Shown: one piece after another, positions 43,943 through 53,975 of the stretch
Numbering within the stretch: position 1 is the first letter of the stretch
Layout of the letters: each line of letters begins with the position of its first letter
Source of the DNA: Ascarosepion bandense
Taxonomy: Eukaryota; Mollusca; Cephalopoda; Sepiida; Sepiidae
Reading direction: 5' to 3'
Assembly (NCBI GenBank): GCA_037127315.1
Contig: JBBBDQ010001942.1
Location: 124,001-188,000, forward strand
DNA: 64,000 nucleotides
Program-made: the position numbers and the translations under genes
Notes under the pieces: model-generated
The model's database searches: none
Seen by the model: the letters and a program-made list of their open reading frames with translations, nothing else
What the model was told of the DNA's origin: nothing

Positions 43943-44167
43943 GCTTAGGCCCGATAAAAAAATCAACAATTACTGTGATTTTTTGTTGTCTTTCAATGAT
44001 ATCACCATCAAGTATATCAGACGGTATGAACGGATCCTACACAAAATTAATAGACAAAACTTGTCTATATTATTCAATGAAACCTGCATTAATGAAAAAA
44101 TGCTGCCAAAATACACACAATTTAAATTACATGATCCAGCAGCCCAACACACCATCACCACCTTGAA

Positions 44168-44170
<3 letters not shown>

Positions 44171-44198
<28 letters not shown>

Positions 44199-44199
44199 G
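44171..44199. repeat. (TA)n microsatellite
   Basis: TA tract at the right edge of the palindrome-bearing element. Confidence 0.95.
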
Positions 44200-44362
44200 A
44201 TGTTCAGTCTATAAATGGCGAGGATAATCCAGCAAGATCAACTTAATATAAAATATTGTGTTATATCTATATAGAGAGCTCAATGGATGTTATCCAGAGC
44301 AATATGATATTTATAAAGGAAAACTCAATACGTCATTTAAATTGGTTATAAATTACAATTCA

Positions 44363-44394
44363 TTTCAATGAGCTAAATTAGCTCGTTTCATCAA
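44363..44394 (-). ncRNA. Hammerhead-like core with strong helix II, copy 2
   Basis: Minus strand: TTGATGA (one change from consensus), helix II AACGAGCTA/TAGCTCATT with one mismatch, GAAA. Flanks (tataaccaatttaaatga, gttgagttttcc/attgagttttcc) match those of 40047-40078, so both are copies of one dispersed repeat (about 39966-40125 and 44318-44460). Confidence 0.5.
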
Positions 44395-44469
44395 ACCACT
44401 CAATATTCCTTCCATTTTGTACAAAAAATTTTGCCGTAATAAGCATTTCCTTTAACTGAAGAGAAAAAA

Positions 44470-45049
44470 AAAAAAAAAAAATATAAGAAAAAGGAAAAAA
44501 GAAAAAGGAAAAGAGAGTCAGGACAGAGGCATTAGCTTCATATCAGTTGGGGGTATTCAGACCAGTAGCGAAGATGTTGACTACTAAGTCATTAACTGCC
44601 TACTTCTAATTCCATGGGTACATATATATGTGTAACCCCACAAATTAACCCACCCAAGTACACTAACTTATATCCATATACACATATGTGCACACATATC
44701 CAGAAAGAGATTTAAAAAATATAAAATAAAAAATGTAATAAAATAGTTCGGCCAATATGATGAATTAAGTGGGGTAGGAGGTTACAACATTTTAAAGAAT
44801 GGTGTCTATGCCTCATAGACAGTAGTGTTTCAATGTTTTTCCACTGAAAGTCAGACATGTCAAAAGTTTAAGATTGGAAAAAGTAAAAAGATAAAGTGGA
44901 AAAAAATAAAAAGGAAAAAAGAAAATGTCATAACTTCCCACTCCACTGAATTCATCTCATTGTTTGACCTATTTTTCTTATTTTTATCCTTATTTTCTTA
45001 TTTTCTACTGTATATTTTTTAAATCTCCTTATCTATATATTACTGCAGA
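44470..45049. other. Unassigned; A/K-rich
   Basis: A-rich tract at 44462-44510 and no recognised feature after it. Confidence 0.45.
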
Positions 45050-45355
45050 TGTACGTTGATGTGTAGTGGATATTGGCTCGAAATGGGAAATTTAAGAGCT
45101 GAGTTCAAATTCTAGTTGAATTCCTTGCATTCACTTACATACAAATACCCTTATTAATTCATCTCTTCCCTCCAGTTATGGGTTAAATAACAGAACAGAT
45201 TGGGTTCTATAGGTTATATAGCTTGGGCTTGCAACCAGTCTATCACAGAAAGTAATGGCAACCTACTGTGGAATAATCTTCTGCCCAGTCAGTCATGTCT
45301 CTTTTGAGACATGATTGCCCAAGCATGTATCACATATGGCACTTAACTGACTATC
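45050..45355 (+). mobile_element. tRNA-derived SINE
   Basis: Head tgatgtgtagtggatattgg and gctgagttcaaattctag, body with a small duplication (tataggttatatagc), tail catatggcacttaactgact. Confidence 0.86.
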
Positions 45356-45539
45356 TATATATATTACAACCTAAATTAACCATATTTTACTGTCTGATGA
45401 TGGAGTTTTAGCACCAAACTTTATAGCAATTGAGTTTCAGTATCCTATTCTTATTATTATAATAATTATTAGGTGAAGAGAACCAACAGTTTACAGTTAC
45501 AAGTTCTCCAGCATTTACCTTTTTTATAAAATAAATATT

Positions 45540-45960
45540 GTATGGCATAATATAGTCATATAATTAAATTTGCTTTTTAATTAAAAATACATTGCGACAT
45601 GGAAATTTCTATGTTTCGAGATTTCTACCTCGTCATCAGGCAAAGTTAGATTATAGTTGTGAAAATGATTTTCATTTAAATATAAGAAACAATACGTTTG
45701 TTACTTATAGATATGGGGAGGCATAAAAATTTCTGTGTGTGTTCAATTTCACTAATCAGAATAGAGATTCACTTTAAATTTGAAATTTAAAAAATTAAGT
45801 TGACACTTTTGCCGTTAAGATTGAAAGAAAAAATCATATATTCCCCAAAAATACAACCTTTTTCCAAATTTAAAGTGGATCTCCATTCTGATTAGTTTAA
45901 ATTGAACACACATAATTTTTTCTGTCTTCCTATATCTAAAAAATAACAAATGTTTAGAAA
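45540..45960. repeat. Hammerhead-bearing dispersed repeat, copy 2, partly palindromic
   Basis: The left part matches 25380-25680. At about 45830-45850 the sequence turns back (tccaaatttaaagtggatct ... aacaaatg), giving a second, inverted, shorter copy that ends before the hammerhead. Confidence 0.75.
45592..45643 (-). ncRNA. Type I hammerhead motif, all three helices
   Basis: Minus strand: helix I TTGC (45643-45640) with GCAA (45595-45592); CTGATGA (45639-45633); one extra C; helix II GAG-gtagaaat-CTC; GAAA (45617-45614); helix III CAT-agaaatttcc-ATG; UC site with C17 at 45596. Only the single base between CTGATGA and helix II departs from the consensus, and it is shared in position with the 25.4 kb copy. 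Confidence 0.72.
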
Positions 45961-46195
45961 ATTATCTGCTGCCTTGATATACTAAATTTAAACTTACATA
46001 CATATACATACATATATACATACATTTAGTATATCGAGGTAGCAGATAATTTTCTAAACATATACTGTCAAATATAAGAGAGAATGAATGCCTATTATGT
46101 TTAATCATGAGTTGTTCTAAACATTGTATTTTGGCTTAAACTTCAGGTGAAAAAAAAGACAGAAATTGTCAATATTTGGATATTTTTTATTATGA

Positions 46196-46220
46196 TTTCG
46201 GCCACATGAGCCATCTTCAG
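46196..46220 (-). ncRNA. Hammerhead-like core, left arm
   Basis: Minus strand: CTGAAGA, extra T, helix II GGCT/GGCC (one wobble), GAAA. No local helix III or NUH site found. Confidence 0.4.
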
Positions 46221-46491
46221 AGAAGTTACAGGGATGTTAACATAAAGACATCCACCATGAAAGATGATTTTATCTTGTGTTGACATAAAACTTTGCTAAG
46301 CAACAATAAGTTACCAAAAATAGCAAACACAGTTCGTAAATTTATAATGCGTCATAGAACCACATTATAAATTTAACAACTGTGTTTGCTATTTTTGGTA
46401 ACTGTTATCATTGCTTAGCAAAGTTTTGTCAACACAAAATAAAATCATCACTGATGGTGAATGTTTTTATGTTAACGTCCTTGTAACCTCT

Positions 46492-46517
46492 CTGAAGATG
46501 GCTCATGTAAGCCGAAA
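46492..46517 (+). ncRNA. Hammerhead-like core, right arm
   Basis: CTGAAGA (46492-46498), extra T, helix II GGCT-catgta-AGCC, GAAA (46514-46517). Helix III is not evident. Confidence 0.42.
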
Positions 46518-46805
46518 GCTTAGAATCAACTTAAATAATTATTCAGATGTTGTAAAATTTTTGTCTTTATTTTCACCTGAAATTAAAACCAAAATATGAT
46601 GTTTAGAATGGCTCATAATTAAACAATGTAGACATTCATTGTCTCTAATATTTAATATATATAAGTTGTACAAACAAATGGTTTAACAATCCAATGTTTG
46701 TAGTGATTTACTTTTTGAGGAGTGCTTGATACTGAGTAGAACAATACTTCTAGTAATATTCTTGTAAGTATTTATGATAAAAAGTGCAACAGAAGAGCTG
46801 TTGTG

Positions 46806-46836
46806 TTTCAGTATTAGTTTATTAGCACCTCGTCAG
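46806..46836 (-). ncRNA. Hammerhead-like core, weak helix II
   Basis: Minus strand: CTGACGA (46836-46830), weak helix II GGTG/TACT with two wobbles, GAAA (46809-46806), then a CAACAG-ctctt-CTGTTG hairpin where helix III should be. The pairing of A15.1 with U16.1 is not satisfied. Confidence 0.35.
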
Positions 46837-46944
46837 GAAATATTTTTTCTGTGCAACAGAAAAAAAATATTTATTATAAACGCTAATAATAAAAATATTA
46901 CTATATGTAAACAGAAATAGGGGTTGTTCCAACTGGTTCTAAGC

Positions 46945-46970
46945 TTTCGGCTCACATGAGCCATCTTCAG
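46945..46970 (-). ncRNA. Hammerhead-like core, single arm
   Basis: Minus strand: CTGAAGA, extra T, helix II GGCTC-atgt-GAGCC perfect, GAAA. Same family as 46196 and 46492; helix III unclear. Confidence 0.45.
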
Positions 46971-47179
46971 AGAAGTTACAGGGATGTTAACATAAAGACA
47001 TCCACCATGAAAGATGATTTTATCTTGTGTTGACATAAAACATTGCTATGCAATGATAACAGTCACTGAACAGCAGATACATACATAGATATGGATGTAC
47101 ATGTACATATATATGTATTTAGCTACAAGTGTTCGACTGAAAGAAGTTATACTCTGCAAACAAAGCTGGTGTCTGGTCT

Positions 47180-47768
47180 GGGTTGCATCGCCCCAATGCA
47201 CTTGTTACTGGTGCTGTGACCAGGATTGTTCATTATTGGCTAATCTCTTGGCTAATATGTTGTGCATCATGCAATCATATCTCTCCGCTCTAGTGTTACT
47301 TTGAGGATAATAAAATAAAGTGATAATGTGATTGACCCTTAACCTTTCCATCGTTTCTTTTGTAATATGGTTTACATTTTCAGTACTGTTATCTACAACT
47401 ATCTGCAATGGAGTACCAAAACAAGGAAATATTTAATCTATCAATAAATAAGTGATAACTTCACCTTTATTATTAGGAATGGAAAACGTCTTAGGCTATC
47501 CAGTATATAAATCGTTAAAACTATGTATTGATTGCCTGATAATGAGCAGGGGTAAGGTCCTGATGTATCAATTGCTGTCTTAGCAAAAGGGTATGGGGGA
47601 AGGTCACATTCCTGCATCTTAGGATTAACTTTTTGGAAGTTTTTAGATTGATGTAGAACACTTTCCAATAAGATTGGCAATGTCTTACTGGGTCAAAAGT
47701 ATTTGTACCTGATAACTCTCAAACTCTTTTCTATTCTTTCATGTGCATTTTCATCATGTACCCTGCAC
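47180..47768 (-). mobile_element. Gypsy-type LTR retrotransposon, integrase remnant
   Basis: The minus strand encodes the integrase region of a Ty3/Gypsy pol: from the right a linker/zinc region (HDENAHERIEKSLRVIRYKY), then MQECDLPPYPFAKTAIDTSG leading to PYPCSLSGNQYIV (first catalytic D), and VDNSTENVNHITKETMERL, YYPQSNTRAER with the second catalytic region. Frameshifts at about 47450 and elsewhere remove part of the core. It integrates element cDNA in intact relatives; here it is dead. It is continuous with 48906-49425 once the nested insertions are removed. Confidence 0.82.
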
Positions 47769-48392
47769 AGGATGTGCATTGTGATGCAGTGGATATCGGC
47801 TTGGAACGAGAAATCAGGGAGCTAAGTTTGAATTCCAGTTGAATTCCTTGCATTCACTGATGCGCAAATACCCTTGGGAAAGATATTAATCCATCTCTTC
47901 CCTCCAGTTATGGGTTAAATAACAGGACAGATGTTGTGATGCAGTGGATATTGACTTAGAACAAGAAATCAGGGAGCCAAGTTTGAATTCCAGCTGAATT
48001 CCTTGCATTCACTTATGCACAAATACCCTTGGGAAAGATATTAATCCATCTCTTCCCTCCAGTTATGGGTTAAATAACAGGACAGATGTTGTGATGCAGT
48101 GGATATTGACTTAGAACGAGAAATAAGGGAGCCAAGTTTGAATTCCAGCTGAATTCCTTGCATTCACTTATGCACAAATACCCTTGGGAAAGATATTAAT
48201 CCATCTCTTCCCTCCGGTTATGGGTTAAATAACAGGACAGATTGGATTCTATAGCCTAAGTCAGCAATCAGTCTACTGCAGAAAGTAATGGCAACATACT
48301 GTGGGAAGATATTCTGCCCACTCAGTCATGTCTCTTTCGAGACATAATCACCCAAACATGTATCATATATGGCACAACTGACTGACTAACTG
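47769..48392 (+). mobile_element. Triple-headed SINE inserted in Gypsy
   Basis: Three head segments at 155-bp spacing (gcagtgg at 47786, 47941, 48096), each with A and B boxes, ending atgggttaaataacaggaca, then one body and a catatggcac tail. Compared with 42236, the junctions keep the extra aggacag. Confidence 0.88.
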
Positions 48393-48404
48393 TTGTATAA
48401 TCTT

Positions 48405-48905
48405 CATACAAAGATGATTTGAGATATAAAGGACATGTTCCAGGAGCTGAGTAAAAGCACAAACACACAGGAAAATTTCACTAGAAACAAAGAAAAGAGT
48501 GCTGGATTGCTATGTGATGTCAGATACTGGACAAAACTTGAAGCAGTGGAAATGTGATTCTACAGAAGGATGCTGCGGATATTGTGGACTGAGCATGCAA
48601 GCAACAATGAGGTATTGGAAAGAATGGCAACAAAAATGAAATTAATACTGAGCATCAGGAAGAGACAACTGAAGTTCCTGGGACATGCAATAAGGAAGGA
48701 GAGCTTGGAGAACCTGATACTGACAGGCCAGATAGAAAGAAAAAAAGGCAGTGGATAACATATTTGCAGGGCCTGATCAGGTGGATGATGGAACGGGGGT
48801 TGTGAGGTGTAACAGGAGCAAACATACTAAGAGCCACAAGGGATAGAGAGATGTGGAGAACCATGATCGCCTATGTCCTGAAGGGACAGGGCACATAGAA
48901 GAAGA
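48405..48905 (+). mobile_element. LINE-B 3' fragment inserted in Gypsy
   Basis: The plus strand encodes ETKKRVLDCYVMS, MLRILWTEHASNNEVLERM, LSIRKRQLKFLGHAIRKES and LTGQIERKK, ending ctgaagggacagggcacata then (GAA)n. Frameshifted. Confidence 0.82.
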
Positions 48906-49425
48906 AGCATCGTACAGTATGATCATCAACTAGATTTGCTAAATAGTAAAGTATATCATCCAACAGAAAATACTTATACCATTCCCTAAAATTCACTTTA
49001 CCTGTCCTAATATGCTGTTGAAGTTCCTTAATTTCCTTATCTGCATCTTGCTTTGAAGTAATATTTACATGCTTTATTTGAGGTTTGCATTCATTTTTAA
49101 CTGGGTTTTCGTTCAGGTTGAACTAATGCAATATTTTTCAATTCAAACTCATTAGAGTTAATTAATGCTACCTCATACTTTCAATAATCCATATCTAACG
49201 TCTTAGAATCCTTATTTACTAGTGGGTTACGTGATCTTGATAAGACATATGCACACATTGCTGCTACAAGTTAAATATTATACCTTCCAATCATATCCTT
49301 CAATTCTAATAGTCCATTGTCAGCTGATATCTGCAGAATGTCATAGAAACTATTTTGACAATTATAGTCTTAACAAAGAGGGTCAGCTGAGTAGAGCAGA
49401 ACTCCCAAGACAAAGTTCAGCTAAG
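48906..49425 (-). mobile_element. Gypsy-type pol, RNase H end to integrase linker
   Basis: The minus strand, in pieces: a LLELKD.IG-like segment and CAYVLSRSRNPL (49310-49220), resembling the end of RNase H and the DxLSR block, then FELKNIALVQPERKPS, then DADKEIKELQQHI and DDILYYLANLVDDHTVR (49070-48910), the pre-integrase linker. The order is consistent with 47180-47768 continuing the same pol on the minus strand. Confidence 0.65.
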
Positions 49426-49436
49426 TATTATTTCTT

Positions 49437-49832
49437 ATAATAATTTTACCCCAAACAAGGCAAGACTGCTACTGGTGCACACAGGGTTACAGTGAGAGAA
49501 AAACAAGGTACGGGGATATCAAAGAAAGGATAAGAGATGGATGGGAATCAAGGAGGTAGAAGATCACAAATGATATTGCATTTAAACTTTTGAAGATTGT
49601 AGCTATCAGGGAAGCAAGCAAATATAAGGGAGTTCCACAGATAGGAAGAAAGAAACTGTGAAGAATAGAGGAGGTGGTTACCTTTAACTATTTTTGATGG
49701 TGAAAGGGTGGGACCATGATGACAATCTTGTAGCACACGTAAATACATGTGGTCAGGGAACAAGGAAAAAAAGTTTGTCAAAGCATTTACCATGAAAATA
49801 CTTGTAGAAAAGACAGAAGGAAGCTACATTCT
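49437..49832 (-). mobile_element. LINE-A 3' end, facing left
   Basis: taattttaccccaaacaagg terminus at left, then the C-terminal ORF end (an ..SLIFACFPDSYNLQKFK motif). It stops at 49832 where an opposite-oriented LINE-A copy begins. Confidence 0.78.
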
Positions 49833-52237
49833 TTTTTCTGCACCTGACACCTGTCAAGTCTCGCAGCTTTGCCCTCTTGGCAACTCCGACCACGCTGTAG
49901 TCTCTCTCAGTATTTCTTTCCAATCTCACTCCCCCCAGGAGCCCCTTACCTATAGGACCTCCTACCTCTACCAAAAAGCTGACTGGGATGCCTTTCGCGA
50001 TTTCCTCTGCGACATCCCTTGGGGAAAAGTGTTCGACCTATCAGTTGATGACTGTGCCTTTGAGGTCTCGTCATGGGTGAAAGCTGGCATTGATGCCTTC
50101 ATACTCACCAGGAAGTATTGCTTAAAACCTCATTCCTCTCTGTGGTTCTCTCCGGCCTGCTCAGCCGCCATTGCCCACAGGAACCATTACTTCCGTCTAT
50201 TCTGAAGACAGTCATCTGATCACAATAGGCGCCTGTTCATATCTGCTCGCAATGAGTGCAAAAGAACCCTAAATGACGCCAAACGGTTGTTTTGCTGAGA
50301 GAATCCGACAGTGCATAGCTGACCGCAAGTTTGGCTCCAAGGACTATTGGAGGATTTGTAAACAAGTGCTCAACAATAGGAAATCCTCAATACCTCCTTT
50401 AATCCATGAGTTTGAGGTTCTCACATCATCTGCGGACAAAGCTGAGTGCTTTGCCCGCAGATTCTCATCAAACGCCACATTTGACTCGTCTGGAGTACAC
50501 TCACCCGACTTCCCTATTAGAACTGAGGCCAAACTGCACAACGTATATATTACCCCGACAGTAGTATCCCGAGTAATTTCAAAACTCGATCCCCATAAGG
50601 CGTGTGGAGATGATGGAATCCCGGTGATAGTCCTTAAGAGGTGTGCTCCTGAACTTTCCCCTGTCCTCTCTAAACTATTTAACTACTGCCTTTCTGCTTC
50701 CTGCTTTCCTGCATGCTGGAAGTTCTCTTCAGTTGTTCCTGTATTTAAGAATTGTGGTGAACCCTCGAACCCATTCAACTATTGCCCTATCAGTCTTCTA
50801 CCGATATTCGGGAAAGTATTCGAGGCCATAATCAATGCTGAAATAGTTCATCATCTTACTGCCCACAAACTCTTCTCTGATAGGCAATATGGATTCTGCT
50901 TTGCCAGGTCCACGGCCGAATTGCTAACAACCGTAACGGTGTACATGCTACAGGCCTTTGATGAGTCTGATGAGGCTCGCGCGGTTGCTCTGGACATCTC
51001 CAAGGCTTTTGACAGGGTTTGGCACTCTGGCTTCCTATGTAAACTACAGGGTTATGGTATTACCGGCCGCCTGCTTGACCTGATCCAATCTTTCTTAAAT
51101 AACCGCAAAATGAAGGTCGTTGTGCCTCTTCATCCTACAGCACGAATGCTGGTGTCCCACAAGGCTCTATCCTGTGCCCGACGCTCTTCCTTATTTTCAT
51201 CAACGACCTTCCTGATGAGATCAAGTCCCAAGTAGGCATTTACGCAGATGACACTACAATATACTCCCATACCAGTAAGAAACCTGTCATGGCGGACAGA
51301 CATAATCTCGCTGCTGACCTTGAATGGGACCTTCACTCTGTGGCAAACTGGGGCAAGAAGTGGCTTGTCAACTTCAACTTATCCAAGACCAAGCTGTTGT
51401 CTGTCAACCATTACAGGCAACTTCTCCTGCCTCCCATAAGCATGGACCAAGTGATTCTCCTGGAGAGCAATACACTACACCTCCTCGGACTTACCATGTC
51501 CTCAGACCTCAAACGGAACCACTGTATTGAATCCATAGCAAAATCTACTGCTAAGAAGGTTGGGTCACTATGTCAATCCAGGATGTTTTTTCCGCATGAA
51601 TCCATCCTGCATATATACAAGTCAACCAGTACTGCTGCCATTTATGGTCAGGTGCCTTGACATTCTCCTCAGTGTTCTTGACAAGCTCCAAAGGAGAGTC
51701 TGTAATGTGATAGGTACTGATCTGGTGGCTTGACTGCAGCCACTTCCCCACTGTTGAAATGTGGCCTCCCTTTGTCTGTTCTATAAATACTTTCATGGCT
51801 TCTGCTCGGACGAACTTAAGTCACTGGTGCCTCCCCAACAGACTGGCAACTGGGTCCCACCCATTCACAGTCAGGTTAGCCAAATGCGGACAACAATTCT
51901 ACTTCTGCAGCTTCTTCTCTCGCACTTCCCGCCTGTGGAACTAGCTCCCGTATTCTTGCTTTCCTGATGGCTACAACCTCCAGAAATTTAAATGCAAAGT
52001 CAATACTCATCTACTAACCACTGGACTCTAGCTCTCTCCCCTCCCCTGTATAACCTTCCCTTTCTCTCCACCTATGCATCTGTCATCGCACCTGCATTCT
52101 CAGCTTTCTATTGCTTCTTTCTAACCAGTTTGTACTTCTCACTCTTTTCTAATTAATCTTTTTACAGTCATGTAGCCCCTCTGCACATCAGTGGCATTTC
52201 CACCTTGCTTGGGGTGAAATGATTAAAAAAAAAAAAA
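49833..52237 (+). mobile_element. LINE-A, near-complete ORF from endonuclease end to 3' tail
   Basis: The longest LINE-A copy. It enters in the last part of the endonuclease (LCPLGNSDHAVVS, with the SDH catalytic motif, 49870-49910), passes the linker (49980-50205) and the RT. The RT has DPHKACGDDGIPV (50585), NPFNYCPISLLPIFGKVFE (50770), LDISKAFDRVWH (50990), a block with PQGS lost near 51120 and YADDTT (51243-51260), then the C-terminal region to 51970 and the 3' UTR ending gggtgaaatgattaaaaa. Breaks: a stop and frameshift at about 50203-50270, a small deletion at about 51120, a deletion in the CMEYCCHLWSG region near 51630, and more after 51660. 5' end truncated. Inactive, but it shows that LINE-A encodes an APE-type endonuclease. 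Confidence 0.9.
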
Positions 52238-53045
52238 TGTGCCTTGTCCTTTCAGGATGTAGGCGATCATGATTTTCCACATCTCTCTATCCCTGATGGC
52301 TCTTAGCAAGCTTTCTCCTGTAACAACACACAACCCCCATTCTGTCATCCACCTGCTCAGACCCTTCAAATATGTTATTCACTGCTTTCCTCTGTCTCCT
52401 TTTCCCTCTATCTTAACCTCCAAGCCCTCCTTCCTCATTGCATATCCCAGGAACTTTAGCTGTCATCCACCTGCTCAGGCCCTTCAAATATGTTATCCGC
52501 TGCTTTCCTCTGTCTCCTTTTCCCTCTATCTTAACCTCCAAGCCCTCCTTCCTCATTGCATATCCCAGGAACTTTAGCTGTCATCCACCTGCTCAGGCCC
52601 TTCAAATATGTTATCCGCTGCTTTCCTCTGTCTCTTTTTCCCTCTATCTCAACCTCCAAGCCCTCCTTCCTCATTGCATATCCCAGGAACTTTAGCTGTC
52701 ATCCACCTGCTCAGGCCCTTCAAATATGTTATCCGCTGCTTTCCTCTGTCTCTTTTTCCCTCTATCTCAACCTCCAAGCCCTCCTTCCTCATTGCATATC
52801 CCAGGAACTTTAGCTGTCATCCACCTGCTCAGGCCCTTCAAATATGTTATCCGCTGCTTTCCTCTGTCTCTTTTTCCCTCTATCTCAACCTCCAAGCCCT
52901 CCTTCCTCATTGCATATCCCAGGAACTTTAGCTGTCTTTTCCTGATGCTCATTATTAATTTTCTTTTCATTTCCATCCTTTCCAAAACTTCATCATTGCT
53001 CACATGCTCGGTCCATAATATCCGCAGAAAAGTAACTGAAGGCAA
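52238..53045 (-). mobile_element. LINE-B 3' fragment with internal tandem expansion
   Basis: Terminus tgtgccttgtcctttcagga at left. On the minus strand from 53045: ILWTEHVSNDEVLERM.MKRKL, MSIRKRQLKFLGYAMRKEGL, then an expansion of a 118-bp piece (52342-52931) before the ..TYVL-type end. It directly abuts the LINE-A 3' tail. Confidence 0.82.
52342..52931. repeat. 118-bp tandem, exactly five units, inside LINE-B
   Basis: Units start with ctgtcatccacctgctcag at 52342, 52460, 52578, 52696 and 52814, and the array ends at 52931, so 5 x 118 = 590 bp. Units 3-5 are nearly identical. Since 118 is not a multiple of three, each unit shifts the LINE frame. The plus-strand ORFs across it are artefacts of this repetition. 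Confidence 0.93.
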
Positions 53046-53059
53046 TTTGTTAAGTCTGG

Positions 53060-53340
53060 ATTGATTATAATGCAACAGCTTCTTTTCTCAGACTTCCTGC
53101 TTCAGGAACCCCCTTCCATTTATTTGCTTCTCTGATAACTACCATTGTAAAAAATTTAAATGCAGCATCAATCAACATTTTCTGTCTTCTTGAATCACAT
53201 TCTTCTTTTGTCCTTTCCTCAATCTTCCCTATACTCAGTTTTTCACTCACTTTCACTCCCTGTAACCTCTTACAAACTAGAAACAGGACTAAAATTAACC
53301 AAGTCGCACTAGACAGGGAGCAATCACCCCCCACCACTCC
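53060..53340 (+). mobile_element. LINE-A 3' scrap
   Basis: aacagcttcttttctcagac, cccccttccatttatttgct and ttaaatgcagcatcaatca match the C-terminal ORF end and 3' UTR of LINE-A. No terminus. Confidence 0.65.
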
Positions 53341-53774
53341 AGATTAAAAAAAGAACCTATTCAAAATTCCCTGAAGTTTACCTGAATTAGCAAACACTTG
53401 AAAAAGGTTGGTATAATGGCTGAAATTCTATGATAACAACAGCAAAGATAGGGATATCAGTTTAATTGTCAATGATATAAATAGTAACACCAGCTCTTCT
53501 TAGAACTTCTGTTTGAAAGAAATTCAGAGAGGAGATTCATTGAAATGTAGCTATAAAGACAGCAAATTTGAAGAAATTGTTCCAAATAATTCGGTGTTCT
53601 GCCCCCCCCCCCTCCACTCCCGAGAATACATGTCCATGTCATGCTTGTGCATAATCTCAAGGCAGCCAGCTAAACAGCTTAAGGCAATTAAGACTTTTAA
53701 GTTCTGTTTATTGACAGGTTTATTAAAGGTTAAAAGTGTAATACTAGAAAAATAAATAAATACATATAAATTCC
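53341..53774. other. Unassigned; includes a C run
   Basis: Nothing recognised. A 10-C homopolymer lies near 53603. Confidence 0.45.
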
Positions 53775-53975
53775 ACTCAGTAAGTTAAGTGCCATACATG
53801 ATATATGCCTGGGTGATCATGTCTCAAAAGAGACATGATCACCCAGGCATATATCGGCAGAATACTTTTTTGCAGTAGGTTGCCATTACTTTCTGCAGTA
53901 GACTGGTTGCCAACTGAACTATAGAACTATAGTTTGTCTTACTAGTTTACTTACAGCTAGAGGAAGAAGAGACAG
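53775..53975 (-). mobile_element. tRNA-derived SINE, tail-side half
   Basis: cagtaagttaagtgccatac tail through gcagtagactggttgccaac to aagaagagacag (53964-53975), the target site of the next element. Its head side resumes after 54467. Confidence 0.82.
53800..53855. repeat. Perfect 26-bp hairpin, 4-nt loop
   Basis: gatatatgcctgggtgatca then tgtctc (53800-53825), loop aaaa, and the exact complement (53830-53855). The right arm has replaced the normal SINE sequence gactgactgggcag, so it is a templated snap-back. Confidence 0.92.

Larger units (their letters stand above)
43672..44095. repeat. ~424-bp near-perfect palindrome, retroelement 5' ends head to head
   Basis: ttaatgcaggtttcattgaa at left is the complement of the right end, and the arms meet near 43885 (taaacatagaac...). 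Both arms read outward through the same peptide (YVSRKLR, NNYCDFLLSFNDI, LHKINRQNLSILFNETCIN), and the right arm continues to 44171 (EKMLPKYTQFKLHD). Such a basic stretch with KxxxxLP.Y could be a Penelope-like N-terminus, but I cannot confirm it. Only a few substitutions separate the arms, so the duplication is recent or gene-converted. Confidence 0.85.
46190..46530. repeat. Palindrome with hammerhead-like arms
   Basis: Arms (gccatcttcagagaagttac ... gtaacctctctgaagatggc) contain matching agacatccaccatgaaagat-like and tagcaaacacag blocks. The centre lies near 46350. A half copy (single arm) lies at 46930-47065. Confidence 0.82.

Noticed and set aside
52269..53064. Overlapping 85-112-residue plus-strand ORFs
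   Set aside because: Antisense readings through the five-fold 118-bp repeat within LINE-B.
53399..53434. CTTGAAAAAGG ... GGCTGAAA, like the 128-bp-unit core
   Set aside because: The CUGANGA box is broken and helix II does not pair well; at best a very old relative, not supportable as a ribozyme.
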